A stretch of DNA of 64,000 nucleotides from Acinetobacter radioresistens DSM 6976 = NBRC 102413 = CIP 103788 (GCF_006757745.1 NZ_AP019740.1:1984001-2048000); one strand, 5' to 3'. Shown: positions 1 to 7,603, numbered from the stretch's first letter. The notes: a model not told the origin generated them from the letters alone. Translations and numbers: made by a program.

Positions 1-52
1 CGCCCTATGGGGTGGCAAATTCCATAATAGATATACGGCGGTATCACTATGA
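1..52 (+). CDS. 3' end of an upstream element gene (partial)
   Basis: A frame open from the left edge ends with TGA at 50-52, giving about 16 residues ending in RYTAVSL. Its stop overlaps the ATG at 49 in an ATGA junction, the arrangement seen repeatedly in the following genes, which is the main reason to prefer this frame. Another frame also reads in from the edge but stops at 25-27. Too little is visible to assign a function. Confidence 0.35.
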   Translation, partial: ALWGGKFHNRYTAVSL

Positions 53-192
53 AATACACATACTCATCTATTACCCGCACCCTGACTGTCTTTGGCTGCA
101 AGATGGATCATATCTTTACCAATGTGGGCCTGTTTGAAATTGAAGCTCTTATCACTAACGCAAAATTTAAAGAAGCCAACTGGAGAATGTAA
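49..192 (+). CDS. small hypothetical protein of the integrated element (47 aa)
   Basis: ATG at 49 to TAA at 190-192 encodes 47 residues beginning MKYTYSSITRTLTVFGCK. Its start overlaps the probable stop of the preceding gene, and its stop overlaps the ATG of the next gene at 192 (TAATG), so translation is probably coupled. I recognise no domain. A competing open frame crosses the first part of this stretch, so coding status rests mainly on the overlaps at both ends. Confidence 0.45.
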   Translation: MKYTYSSITRTLTVFGCKMDHIFTNVGLFEIEALITNAKFKEANWRM

Positions 193-1115
193 TGAATTCA
201 GCAGCTGATCTAAAACGTTACAACAGTAAAAATGCTTTGGATAAAGCCAAGCAAAAAATAATCAGTGCACTAAATGATGCACCTACCGGCCTGCAAATCG
301 CACAGATAATGACGATTTGCCAGTTAAGTAATAAAACTGTACGTGAAGTTCTGACTGATATTTCAGCCTATAAAGAAGATGAAGCCTGGTATTTACCTAA
401 GGCTCTCAAAACCAAAAATGCAGAACCAAAGATGGATACAACGGAACAGATTGCTAAGCATCAGACTCTGGATGATTTAACCCCTAAGGCTTCAGTTGTT
501 AAACGAGAAACTCAGGAGGTTGCACCTGAATCTTTAAGTAAGACCCAAAAGTCCTATAGCGAATTTTCTGAAAGTGAATTACGTCAGATTCCATTACAGA
601 TGAGCCGTTGTACAGCCGTCATTGTTCAGTGGGAATGCTTAGGCTTGAAAAAAATGCTGGATATCTCAGGTGCTGATAGGGATTACCTTTTTCATCATGC
701 TCAAGAGCTAGTTCAACGTTCAATGAATGCAAAAGTACAAGAAGCTGCTGAGTGTTTTTTAAAAAGCGTAGCTGCAGCTGAAGCATTTAAAGTTATGGCC
801 GGTACATCTAAGGAAGAAGCCAAGCCAATAGTCGAAGAACAGGCAATAGTGAAACCTCTAAAAAGTTCTGAGCCAGAAAATATATCTTCACCTAAAACTG
901 AGCCTTTAATCACTAAAGAAGATCAGCCTTTTTCTTTAGAAAACTGTAAACAGATGATCAGTACCGTAGTAACCAGACGTAGTGACCTATGCCTCAGCTT
1001 TGAACAGCTCATTGCTCTTTTACAGCAGACATTTGGTCTTGATGAGATTGAATGGAATATCAGGAGCAACAAGATTCTGAGTGTTCAGTTATCAAAATAT
1101 GAAGTTGTTAGCTAA
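192..1115 (+). CDS. hypothetical protein of the integrated element (307 aa)
   Basis: No family recognised. The first 70 or so residues (DKAKQKIISALNDAPTGLQIAQI, continuing into QLSNKTVREVL) look like a winged-helix or helix-turn-helix fold, the type found in phage regulators and replication accessory proteins. The middle (about 75-125) is charged and low in complexity, probably a linker, followed by a helical stretch (about 130-210), another linker and a conserved-looking C-terminal block (about 250-307). The ATG overlaps the preceding stop, and the gene is followed by a strong hairpin at 1121-1152. A DNA-binding role is inference from the N-terminus only. Confidence 0.75.
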   Translation: MNSAADLKRYNSKNALDKAKQKIISALNDAPTGLQIAQIMTICQLSNKTVREVLTDISAYKEDEAWYLPKALKTKNAEPKMDTTEQIAKHQTLDDLTPKASVVKRETQEVAPESLSKTQKSYSEFSESELRQIPLQMSRCTAVIVQWECLGLKKMLDISGADRDYLFHHAQELVQRSMNAKVQEAAECFLKSVAAAEAFKVMAGTSKEEAKPIVEEQAIVKPLKSSEPENISSPKTEPLITKEDQPFSLENCKQMISTVVTRRSDLCLSFEQLIALLQQTFGLDEIEWNIRSNKILSVQLSKYEVVS

Positions 1116-1120
1116 GACCT

Positions 1121-1152
1121 ACTTCTCTACTTAAATAAATAAGTAGAGAAGT
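1121..1152 (+). terminator. hairpin after the 307-aa gene
   Basis: A perfect 13-bp inverted repeat (ACTTCTCTACTTA / TAAGTAGAGAAGT) with a 6-nt loop begins 6 nt after the 307-aa gene's stop and is followed by TTT. The stem is AT-rich and the T tract short, so it may terminate only partially or protect a 3' end. It separates the 307-aa gene from the overlapping gene cluster at 1196-2535. Confidence 0.55.
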
Positions 1153-1195
1153 TTTAAGACTTAATTTTCTATTTTAATAAAATATTGGTAGTGAA

Positions 1196-1516
1196 ATGGA
1201 TATTAAAGAAGTTAGAACACACCACATTCCGGCCAAAGACAAGGTCACATCTATTGATGTGTTTTTGGTGTGGTATGGCGAGCAGGCATATCAAATCACA
1301 ATCAGATGCTATGACCACGCTTGGACAGCATATCGCGGAAGCTGTGGCCATGATCGTATTGAAGATTATTTCACAGATATCTGGTTTGAACGCGGTTATC
1401 AAGAACACTTAGTAAACCTATTTCTACGGGGTTCTCGACATACAAAGTCAGAAGAAAAATGGTTGCATCAAATTATCCGAAATATGTGTGAACACTTTAA
1501 GAAGGAAGCGGTGTGA
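1196..1516 (+). CDS. hypothetical phage-type protein (106 aa)
   Basis: Unrecognised 106-residue protein, rich in aromatic and His residues (for example VFLVWYGEQAYQITIRCYDHAW). It appears cytoplasmic, with no signal peptide or membrane segment. ATG at 1196 is chosen because the frame gives a full product whose TGA (1514-1516) overlaps the next ATG (1516). It is the first gene of a compact run of four that leads to the integrase, as is usual for lysogeny-region accessory genes. Confidence 0.65.
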   Translation: MDIKEVRTHHIPAKDKVTSIDVFLVWYGEQAYQITIRCYDHAWTAYRGSCGHDRIEDYFTDIWFERGYQEHLVNLFLRGSRHTKSEEKWLHQIIRNMCEHFKKEAV

Positions 1517-1914
1517 TGGATATTCAGAAAGAAAGAGAAGCTCATGAAAAACACCTCCTCTCACAAGGAGTTAATTTCAAATATTTACCAAATATTCAAT
1601 ATAACGAATTGGAAAATATTTATGAACTAATTGAATGGGATGAAGAGTACCGTGAAGCTCTAAATGAAATTAATTCGAGCTGGTGTACATGGCAAGCAAG
1701 AGCCCAAGCGGTGCCGAATTGGATTGATTACGAAAAACAATCACCGCACATCAATGGACGTTATCTAATTTTTATCGAAGGTGAGCAGATAGCGGCTGAC
1801 TGGGAAAATCATTTTGGTTTTTCTTGCCCTATTAGCGGTGAAGCATTAATTCAGGAAAAAATTACTCACTGGTCTGCGCTAGGTGAAGATCCAAAGGAGC
1901 CAGGCAATGAGTGA
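1516..1914 (+). CDS. DUF551-like phage protein (132 aa)
   Basis: The C-terminal half (about 70-130) has the layout of DUF551 phage proteins: a Trp near the start (NWIDYEKQSPHINGRYLIFI), a central strand-rich part, and an ITHWSAL-type ending followed by a Pro-containing tail. The N-terminus (MDIQKEREAHEKHLLSQG) resembles a common Acinetobacter phage lead-in. The start is ATG 1516, overlapping the previous TGA; a GTG at 1513 would add one residue. The role of DUF551 is unknown. The DUF551 match is from memory of the pattern, not a search. Confidence 0.65.
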   Translation: MDIQKEREAHEKHLLSQGVNFKYLPNIQYNELENIYELIEWDEEYREALNEINSSWCTWQARAQAVPNWIDYEKQSPHINGRYLIFIEGEQIAADWENHFGFSCPISGEALIQEKITHWSALGEDPKEPGNE

Positions 1915-2269
1915 TATCCAGCAAACAAATATTGCTGTGGCCAACTTCATTATTGACGAGCTGCACAAGGACAAGCCCTTTAACTTGATGCTTGAACAGC
2001 AACAAGCTGATGTTTTCTTTTTAGCAGTAGAGGGATATGAGGGAGATTTACGACTATCTATCTCCCATAAATCCGGCATAACAACCATTCAAGTTGATGA
2101 CGGAAATGCTGACGCTATTTACCAAATGCTTTCCAGCTATATCGCAAAGCATGAGCAATCTAGAAACACTATTGATAGCTTTATTAATGACGGTGGTTTT
2201 GACCAAGCATTTAAAGATGTATTTGGCTTGCCCGATTCAGTAAAGCAGAGTTTAAAGGAGGTGTCATGA
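1907..2269 (+). CDS. hypothetical phage-type protein (120 aa)
   Basis: The start at ATG 1907 (MSDIQQTNIAVANF) is preferred over an in-frame upstream ATG at 1883 because AAGGAGC lies about 7-8 nt before it and it overlaps the previous stop. The product is acidic, with an alternating helix/strand pattern and no membrane segment. No family recognised. Its TGA (2267-2269) overlaps the ATG pair of the next gene, so translation is probably coupled. Confidence 0.65.
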   Translation: MSDIQQTNIAVANFIIDELHKDKPFNLMLEQQQADVFFLAVEGYEGDLRLSISHKSGITTIQVDDGNADAIYQMLSSYIAKHEQSRNTIDSFINDGGFDQAFKDVFGLPDSVKQSLKEVS

Positions 2270-2535
2270 TGCGAGCAGAATCTGAAAACAACTTGCTCGA
2301 AGCCATTTTTAATGAAATGCAAGAGATTAAAAAGGCTTTTCATGCTGATGAAGATCGTCTTTTAAAAACAAGTGAAGTGGCAAAAATGACCGGAATAACC
2401 AGAGCTTCTATCATTAAAATGGTTGAAGACGGGAGCTTTCCCGAGCCGGATTGGGTGAGTGAAAGTGGCTATAAGCGCTGGTGGAAGTCCACTATTTATA
2501 CATTCTTTAATAAGAAACAAGCCCTCGCATCATGA
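2266..2535 (+). CDS. AlpA/excisionase-like helix-turn-helix protein (89 aa)
   Basis: Residues about 35-75 (LLKTSEVAKMTGITRASIIKM, then the acidic turn, FPEPDW and YKRWW) form the winged HTH of AlpA-type regulators and MerR-like excisionases. These bind DNA at attachment sites or phage promoters and often sit next to a P4-type integrase, as here. About 30 extra helical residues precede the HTH. A strong AAGGAGGTG ribosome site lies just upstream; both ATG 2266 and 2269 are possible. The gene converges on the integrase, and the two stop codons sit in the same terminator. Confidence 0.75.
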   Translation: MMRAESENNLLEAIFNEMQEIKKAFHADEDRLLKTSEVAKMTGITRASIIKMVEDGSFPEPDWVSESGYKRWWKSTIYTFFNKKQALAS

Positions 2536-2541
2536 GGGCTT
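2519..2541. terminator. shared bidirectional terminator between alpA-like gene and integrase
   Basis: Stem AAGCCCTC / GAGGGCTT with a 7-nt loop, followed by TATTT on the + strand and TTGTTTCTT on the - strand. The stop codons of both convergent genes lie inside it (2533-2535 on +, 2530-2532 on -), so the genes overlap by 6 bp within the terminator. Confidence 0.75.
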
Positions 2542-3810
2542 TATTTCCGTAAACTTTTTGTCTCTTGATGCAATAAATTGAGCTTTAAGTTCATCGCAAT
2601 AATCTGACCATCTTTGCATCATCACACGTCTTTTATCTAAGTGCTTAGTCCGGTTATATGCCCTGCCGTGCATATCACGCACCTGGTGTGCAAGCTGCTG
2701 TTCAATAATATCCAGTGGAAACTCCAGAACCTCATCTAATAATGTCCGGGCAATTGCTCTAAAGCCGTGGCCAGTCATATCCTCTTTACCATATCCCATA
2801 CGGCGCAATGCCATATTAATAGACATATCAGAAATTGGCCGATGCTTGTCAGAGCGTGAAGGAAAAACAAAGTCTGAATTATTCGTAAAATTATGAGCTT
2901 CTTTTAGAATTGCTATAGCCTGTTTAGATAAAGGAACAATATGGTCCAGTCCAGTTTTCGCAGATGTTTTTGACGGCGTATAAGACCAGGTAGCCGTCTC
3001 AAAATTAATATCAGACCACTTGGCATTGCGTAGTTCGCCAATGCGGACAAATACTAATGGTGCCAGTTGCAATGCAAGCTTTACGTGGACCAGTTGTGAT
3101 TCATAATGATCTATATCAAAAAGCAAACGCGCAAAATCAAAGGGATCTGTTAATGCTGAATAGTGATTTTTTTCTCTCTGGGTAATGGTACCTGCCAGAT
3201 CTTGAGCAACATCACGCTCACACAGACCCATTTTCACTGCAAAGCGAAAAACCTGAGAGGCTTTAGATCTGATCCGCATTGCAGATTCAATATGCCCCTT
3301 GTTCTCATCTTTCTCAATTACTTTGGCCAGATCCCGTGGAGTAATATCTGAAATCGGCATATTGCCAATATCCCGATAAAGTTTTTCAAATATACCGTCA
3401 TTTCTCTTTACAGTAGCTTCGGCCAGACGTTGTTTACTTTTATATAGCTCAGCAACAGATTTAAAAGTTGCCTGTTGTTTTAATCTTTCTTTTTCCTCAA
3501 CACCCTGCTTTTCTACCTGAGGATCTTTTCCTTCAGTCAGTAACGCCCTGAACTGATCCCGATATTCACGTGCTTTGGCCAGTGACATCGCTGGGTAATT
3601 TCCGACAGTCATCGTATTTCTTTTTTTAGAAATTGGGCGGGTGTAATCAAAACGCCACATGACAGTACCATTTTTTCGAATTAGAAGATTCAGACCTGCA
3701 CCGTCACTTAGCCGAATATCCTTCTGTAACCCGTTGGGATTATTACTTTTTATATCACGGAGAAATGCTTTGATTTTGCTGTCTGTCAGCGAAATTACTT
3801 GTTTTGGCAT
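2530..3810 (-). CDS. int: P4-type tyrosine integrase (426 aa)
   Basis: Site-specific recombinase that integrates and excises the element. The N-terminal DUF4102-type arm-binding domain (about 1-100) is followed by a SAM-like core-binding domain (about 110-205) and a catalytic domain (about 220-400). All main catalytic residues are present: Arg256 (VRIGEL), His348 and Arg351 (HGFR), His375 (QQLAH) and the Tyr385 nucleophile (GRAYNR). The length is typical of the family and the gene looks intact. Its start faces the 3' end of tRNA-Arg 167 bp away, the usual layout for elements using a tRNA attachment site. The upstream region carries inverted and direct repeats suited to self-regulation and integrase binding. 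Confidence 0.93.
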   Translation of the reverse strand: MPKQVISLTDSKIKAFLRDIKSNNPNGLQKDIRLSDGAGLNLLIRKNGTVMWRFDYTRPISKKRNTMTVGNYPAMSLAKAREYRDQFRALLTEGKDPQVEKQGVEEKERLKQQATFKSVAELYKSKQRLAEATVKRNDGIFEKLYRDIGNMPISDITPRDLAKVIEKDENKGHIESAMRIRSKASQVFRFAVKMGLCERDVAQDLAGTITQREKNHYSALTDPFDFARLLFDIDHYESQLVHVKLALQLAPLVFVRIGELRNAKWSDINFETATWSYTPSKTSAKTGLDHIVPLSKQAIAILKEAHNFTNNSDFVFPSRSDKHRPISDMSINMALRRMGYGKEDMTGHGFRAIARTLLDEVLEFPLDIIEQQLAHQVRDMHGRAYNRTKHLDKRRVMMQRWSDYCDELKAQFIASRDKKFTEIKPS

Positions 3811-3815
3811 TTTTT

Positions 3816-3881
3816 TGCGTTACACCTGTGAGTACAAACTTAGTTGTAACGCATCCTGTAATGCATTAATGCGTTACAACT
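3816..3881. promoter_or_regulatory. inverted-repeat operator upstream of the integrase
   Basis: A perfect 13-bp inverted repeat (AGTTGTAACGCAT at 3842-3854, ATGCGTTACAACT at 3869-3881) is separated by 14 bp. A third partial copy, TGCGTTACACC, lies at 3816-3826, between the palindrome and the integrase start at 3810. This is the position expected for an operator controlling integrase transcription or for a recombination-directionality factor. The binding protein is not shown by sequence; the AlpA-like protein is one candidate. Confidence 0.55.
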
Positions 3882-3887
3882 TTAAAA

Positions 3888-3965
3888 AGGTTTATACAAC
3901 TTTATACAGGTTTATTATTAGATGTCTATTATAAACAATAGGTTTATACAACTTTTGACAGGTTT
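3888..3965. repeat. 26-nt direct repeats between integrase and tRNA-Arg (candidate integrase arm sites)
   Basis: Two copies, at 3888-3913 and 3940-3965, exactly 52 bp apart, match at 24 of 26 positions. Each holds AGGTTTATACAACTTT, then two variable bases and ACAGGTTT. Their place between the integrase and its presumed tRNA attachment site suits arm-type sites for the integrase N-terminal domain. The CAGGTTT part also occurs in the tRNA anticodon stem. Confidence 0.6.
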
Positions 3966-3977
3966 GAACATAGAATT

Positions 3978-4054
3978 TGGTGCGCTCGGCGGGAATCGAA
4001 CCCACGACCCCAGGCTTCGGAAACCTGTACTCTATCCAACTGAGCTACGAACGC
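3978..4054 (-). tRNA. tRNA-Arg (anticodon CCG)
   Basis: The reverse strand folds as a standard cloverleaf: acceptor GCGTTCG pairs with CGAGCGC (one G-U), D stem GCTC, anticodon loop TTCCGAA giving anticodon CCG (reads CGG), T arm with GGTTCGATTCC, discriminator A, and encoded CCA at 3978-3980. It stays intact although its 3' end borders the integrated element, as expected when the element restores the tRNA end. It is probably the element's attachment site. Confidence 0.95.
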
Positions 4055-4063
4055 GCGATGCAC

Positions 4064-4091
4064 ATCATAACAAAAAAATGAGCAAGGTAAA
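4064..4091 (-). promoter_or_regulatory. promoter of tRNA-Arg
   Basis: On the - strand, TTTACC (4091-4086) and TATGAT (4069-4064) are separated by 16 bp and lie just upstream of the tRNA 5' end at 4054, a good sigma-70 arrangement. Confidence 0.6.
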
Positions 4092-4232
4092 GTACATAAA
4101 TGCAGATAAACACCACTGATGCTTACGCTTTAAGCAAATTTTAATCTCTAGCTTGCCGATTACCATTAATGTACTTGGTTTATTGAAGCAGATCGCTCAG
4201 AATATCTTTTCTATTCACCATGCGAGAAATTC

Positions 4233-5168
4233 ATGACTGATGCATTGACGCTAAGGGATTTGTCCAAAACCTATCAAAATGGTTTTCAAGCTCTCAAAGG
4301 AATTAATCTGACTGTACCGGAAGGAGAGTTCTATGCACTTTTAGGGCCCAATGGTGCAGGCAAGTCTACAACGATCAGTATCATCAGCTCACTGGCTAAA
4401 AAAACCTCCGGAACTGTAGAAATCTTTGGCTACAATTTAGACATCCATCCTTCTGAGGCCAAACAATGCCTAGGAGTCGTGCCACAAGAGTTCAACTTCG
4501 GTCATTTTGAAAAAACCTTTGATATTCTGGTCACTCAAGCTGGCTATTACGGTATTCCTAAAAAGCTGGCAGAACAACGGGCAGAACAATATCTGGAAAA
4601 GCTTGGCCTTTGGGACAAGCGTCATGTTCAGGCCCGTATGCTTTCTGGTGGTATGAAACGCCGTCTCATGATTGCACGAGCCATGATGCATGAACCAAAG
4701 TTACTTATTCTGGATGAGCCCACTGCTGGGGTCGATATCGAACTGCGCCGTTCAATGTGGGATTTCCTGACAGAAATGAATGCCAAGGGTACCTCAATTA
4801 TTCTGACAACTCATTATCTGGAAGAAGCCGAGATGCTCTGTCGCCGGATCGCGATTATTGATCGTGGCGTAATTAAAGAAGATACCACTATGAAGGATTT
4901 TCTTAATCAATTAAATGAGGAATCCTTCATTTTTGATCTGGCTGAACCTATTGAACCTTTGCATCTGAATATTATTGGCGTTAATTTTAATCTGATTGAT
5001 CCAATGACTCTAGAAGTAACAATGGATAAAGCCCATTCTTTAAATGATCTGTTTCAGCTCATGCAGGCACAGAATATTCAGGTACGCAGTATGCGCAACA
5101 AATCGAACCGTCTCGAAGAGCTTTTCGTAAAAATGGTCGAAAAAAATCTGGATGGAGCGACAACATGA
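4233..5168 (+). CDS. yadG: ABC transporter ATP-binding protein, YadG-like (311 aa)
   Basis: Cytoplasmic ATPase of an ABC-2 type exporter. Walker A GPNGAGKST is at 38-46, Q-loop at about 85, signature LSGGM at 137-141, Walker B LLILDEP at 157-163, and the H-loop His at 194. The roughly 80 residues after the nucleotide-binding domain are the usual YadG/CcmA-type extension. Its stop overlaps the ATG of the permease, so the two are translated together. The substrate is not known. The symbol reflects similarity to E. coli YadG. Confidence 0.85.
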   Translation: MTDALTLRDLSKTYQNGFQALKGINLTVPEGEFYALLGPNGAGKSTTISIISSLAKKTSGTVEIFGYNLDIHPSEAKQCLGVVPQEFNFGHFEKTFDILVTQAGYYGIPKKLAEQRAEQYLEKLGLWDKRHVQARMLSGGMKRRLMIARAMMHEPKLLILDEPTAGVDIELRRSMWDFLTEMNAKGTSIILTTHYLEEAEMLCRRIAIIDRGVIKEDTTMKDFLNQLNEESFIFDLAEPIEPLHLNIIGVNFNLIDPMTLEVTMDKAHSLNDLFQLMQAQNIQVRSMRNKSNRLEELFVKMVEKNLDGATT

Positions 5169-5938
5169 AACTAGGTCAATTACAAACTGCACTTGGAACT
5201 TTAGTTCGCAAAGAAATCCGACGTTTCATGCGGATCTGGCCCCAGACCTTGCTTCCACCTGCGATCACTATGAGCCTTTATTTTGTAATCTTTGGCAATC
5301 TGGTCGGTTCACGTATTGGAGAGATGGGCGGCGTAAGCTATATGCAGTTTATTGTCCCCGGCCTGATTATGATGGCGGTAATTACTAATAGTTATGCCAA
5401 TGTATCCAGTAGTTTTTTTAGTGCCAAGTTTCAAAAAAGTATTGAAGAACTCATTATGAGTCCAATGCCTCTGCATTTGATTTTATGGGGCTATGTGATT
5501 GGCGGAGTATGTCGCGGTGTACTGGTTGGTATTATAGTGACAGCGATGAGTCTGTTTTTTACTGATCTGCATATCACTAACTGGTTTGTGACCATATTTA
5601 CCGTGATTGTTACCTCCCTGCTCTTCTCTCTGGGCGGTTTTATCAATGCTGTTTATGCTAAATCTTTCGATGATATTTCAATTATCCCAACATTTGTATT
5701 AACACCACTTACCTACTTAGGGGGAGTGTTCTATGCGATCAGTTCATTAAGCCCATTTTGGCAGAACCTCTCTCTGATCAATCCGATCGTATATATGGTG
5801 AATGCTTTCCGTTTCGGAATTTTAGGCCATAGTGATGTAAACGTTTCAGTTTCTCTTGTGGTAGTTACATTATTCTGCGCAGTGTTTTATGGCATTGCAT
5901 ACTATCTATTGTCTCGTGGTTCAGGAATGCGTGAATGA
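5165..5938 (+). CDS. yadH: ABC-2 type transporter permease, YadH-like (257 aa)
   Basis: Inner-membrane permease with about six hydrophobic segments and the ABC-2 core (YANVSSSFFSAKFQKSIEEL, then SPM), the coupling region typical of YadH/NodJ-like exporters. It starts inside the last codons of the ATPase gene, and its stop overlaps the queF ATG (TGA at 5936-5938, ATG at 5935). Three genes are therefore transcribed and probably translated as a unit. Substrate unknown. Confidence 0.85.
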   Translation: MKLGQLQTALGTLVRKEIRRFMRIWPQTLLPPAITMSLYFVIFGNLVGSRIGEMGGVSYMQFIVPGLIMMAVITNSYANVSSSFFSAKFQKSIEELIMSPMPLHLILWGYVIGGVCRGVLVGIIVTAMSLFFTDLHITNWFVTIFTVIVTSLLFSLGGFINAVYAKSFDDISIIPTFVLTPLTYLGGVFYAISSLSPFWQNLSLINPIVYMVNAFRFGILGHSDVNVSVSLVVVTLFCAVFYGIAYYLLSRGSGMRE

Positions 5939-6747
5939 GTGTAGAGCAGTCTTTATTGGGTAAAGACACCAGTTATCCAAACCAGTATCAACCTGATATT
6001 CTTTTTCCTATTGCACGCGCGCAGTCTCGCGCTGACTATGCCCATATAGAAGGTATTCAGCAAGGTAAAGACTGGTGGCATATTTTTGAAATTTCATGGT
6101 TAAACAGCCACGGTATACCACAAGTCGCTATTGGACGTATGAGCTTACCCGCTTCTTCGCCTCATCTTATTGAATCCAAATCTTTAAAACTCTACTTTAA
6201 CAGCCTGAATTTTCATCGGTTTGAAACTCGGGCTATTTTCATAGAGATTGTAGAGAAAGATTTATCTCAGGCTGCAGGTGCAGCAGTAAAACTAGAGCTC
6301 TTTCAGGTGGATGCCCTTGAAATTAGTCAACCGCAGGGTATCTGCATTGATGATTTGACACCCCAGCAGTTGAAGAATCATCCGGATGCAGGTTTGCTGC
6401 AATATGCAGATGACCATGAAGAAGGAGAAATCCAGCTATATTCGCATCTGCTACGCAGTAACTGTCCAGTGACTGGCCAGCCAGATTGGGGAACGGTTTT
6501 TATTCGCTATCAAGGTAAAAAACCTTGTTATCGTAGTGTGTTAGCTTATATTATTTCTTACCGTCAACATAATGGCTTTCATGAACAATGTGTGGAGCAA
6601 ATGTTTGCAGATATATGGCAACATTTACAGCCGGAAAAGTTGATGGTGTATGCAACTTATACACGACGTGGTGGGCTGGATATTAATCCATGTCGTGTAT
6701 CAGATTTAACCTGGATGCCAAACCCGATCCGATTGGCGCGACAATAA
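5935..6747 (+). CDS. queF: NADPH-dependent 7-cyano-7-deazaguanine reductase QueF (270 aa)
   Basis: Reduces preQ0 to preQ1 in queuosine biosynthesis, the only known nitrile-to-amine reduction in primary metabolism. The bimodular long form is present. The NADPH-binding QueF motif ESKSLKLYFNSLN is at 80-92, and the catalytic Cys177 and Asp184 lie in SNCPVTGQPDWG in the C-terminal half. Length fits the E. coli type (about 280). It overlaps the permease gene by 4 bp. The exporter has no obvious link with queuosine, so the operon may be only organisational. Confidence 0.95.
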   Translation: MSVEQSLLGKDTSYPNQYQPDILFPIARAQSRADYAHIEGIQQGKDWWHIFEISWLNSHGIPQVAIGRMSLPASSPHLIESKSLKLYFNSLNFHRFETRAIFIEIVEKDLSQAAGAAVKLELFQVDALEISQPQGICIDDLTPQQLKNHPDAGLLQYADDHEEGEIQLYSHLLRSNCPVTGQPDWGTVFIRYQGKKPCYRSVLAYIISYRQHNGFHEQCVEQMFADIWQHLQPEKLMVYATYTRRGGLDINPCRVSDLTWMPNPIRLARQ

Positions 6748-6772
6748 AACGAAAAATACCGAGGTTTTAATC

Positions 6773-7423
6773 ATGCCATTTTTTGGTTTTACCCCGTCTG
6801 AGTCTTTACTGAACAATCTTCAGACATCAGTTGAAAAAAAGAATTCAAAGGAGCCGCTTTATCCTCTTCGGGATAAAATCGCTTTACAAATCAATGATGA
6901 AATTATTGATGCTATTTTAACCGAACTGGTACGCCGTTTCCCTGCCAGTGACAAACGTGATACAGCAGAGAAACTTGCAGGTTATATTAAGTCAACTGTG
7001 GCTGTCTTATTGAAACAACTATTAAATAAAGCACCAAATGAAGTAGTTCAGCAGTCAATTGAATTCTCTGAACGTAGCATGTTTAAAGGTCCGGATAACC
7101 AATATAGAGTAGGTGAACCACTGGATGCCAGTCTGGTCACTAACCTTAAGCATAATTTTGCTGAAATTAAGGCGGGCAATAAAGTAGACCGTGCAGTGCT
7201 GGCCGAGCTTTATAAACAGTTCGGTGACGCAACCATCCGTCACTTTATGAGCGATTTCAACAAAACACTTGATCTGGGCATGATTAAACGTAAAGCTGCT
7301 AATATCGGAGCGGCAGCGGTCACTAAAGCAGTGCATATCGCTATCGACAAGCTTATCCCAAATCTGACTAAAGATGAGTTAATGGTACTTGCAGAATATC
7401 ACGATACTTTATTCTTCCATTAA
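6773..7423 (+). CDS. hypothetical protein (216 aa)
   Basis: Not recognised. Probably cytoplasmic and almost wholly helical, with no signal peptide. A hydrophobic stretch around 70-90 (AGYIKSTVAVLLKQLLNKA) reads as an amphipathic helix rather than a membrane span. The C-terminus ends with MVLAEYHDTLFFH. It starts 25 bp after queF on the same strand, so it probably belongs to that transcript, and is followed by a clear terminator at 7493-7518. Confidence 0.8.
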   Translation: MPFFGFTPSESLLNNLQTSVEKKNSKEPLYPLRDKIALQINDEIIDAILTELVRRFPASDKRDTAEKLAGYIKSTVAVLLKQLLNKAPNEVVQQSIEFSERSMFKGPDNQYRVGEPLDASLVTNLKHNFAEIKAGNKVDRAVLAELYKQFGDATIRHFMSDFNKTLDLGMIKRKAANIGAAAVTKAVHIAIDKLIPNLTKDELMVLAEYHDTLFFH

Positions 7424-7492
7424 TATTTAACTTATTCATCAGTTTATATTAAGACTGATCAGATAGTCTTGAGATTAAAATATCAGAATCGG

Positions 7493-7518
7493 AAACCTGG
7501 CTAATGCCAGGTTTTTTT
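7493..7518 (+). terminator. terminator after the yadG-yadH-queF-216aa unit
   Basis: A 9-bp stem AAACCTGGC / GCCAGGTTT with a TAAT loop, ending in a run of seven T. Confidence 0.9.
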
Positions 7519-7603
7519 ATTGCAAAGTTTGCATAGCGATTGTCTTGTGCAAGCTTTGTGTTAGCATGCGGCATGCATTAATTTAGCCTGTTTTCAAACC
7601 TAC

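Noticed and set aside
3888..3965. CRISPR array
   Set aside because: Only two copies, spacer of 26 bp, placed beside an integrase and tRNA; fits integrase arm sites better.
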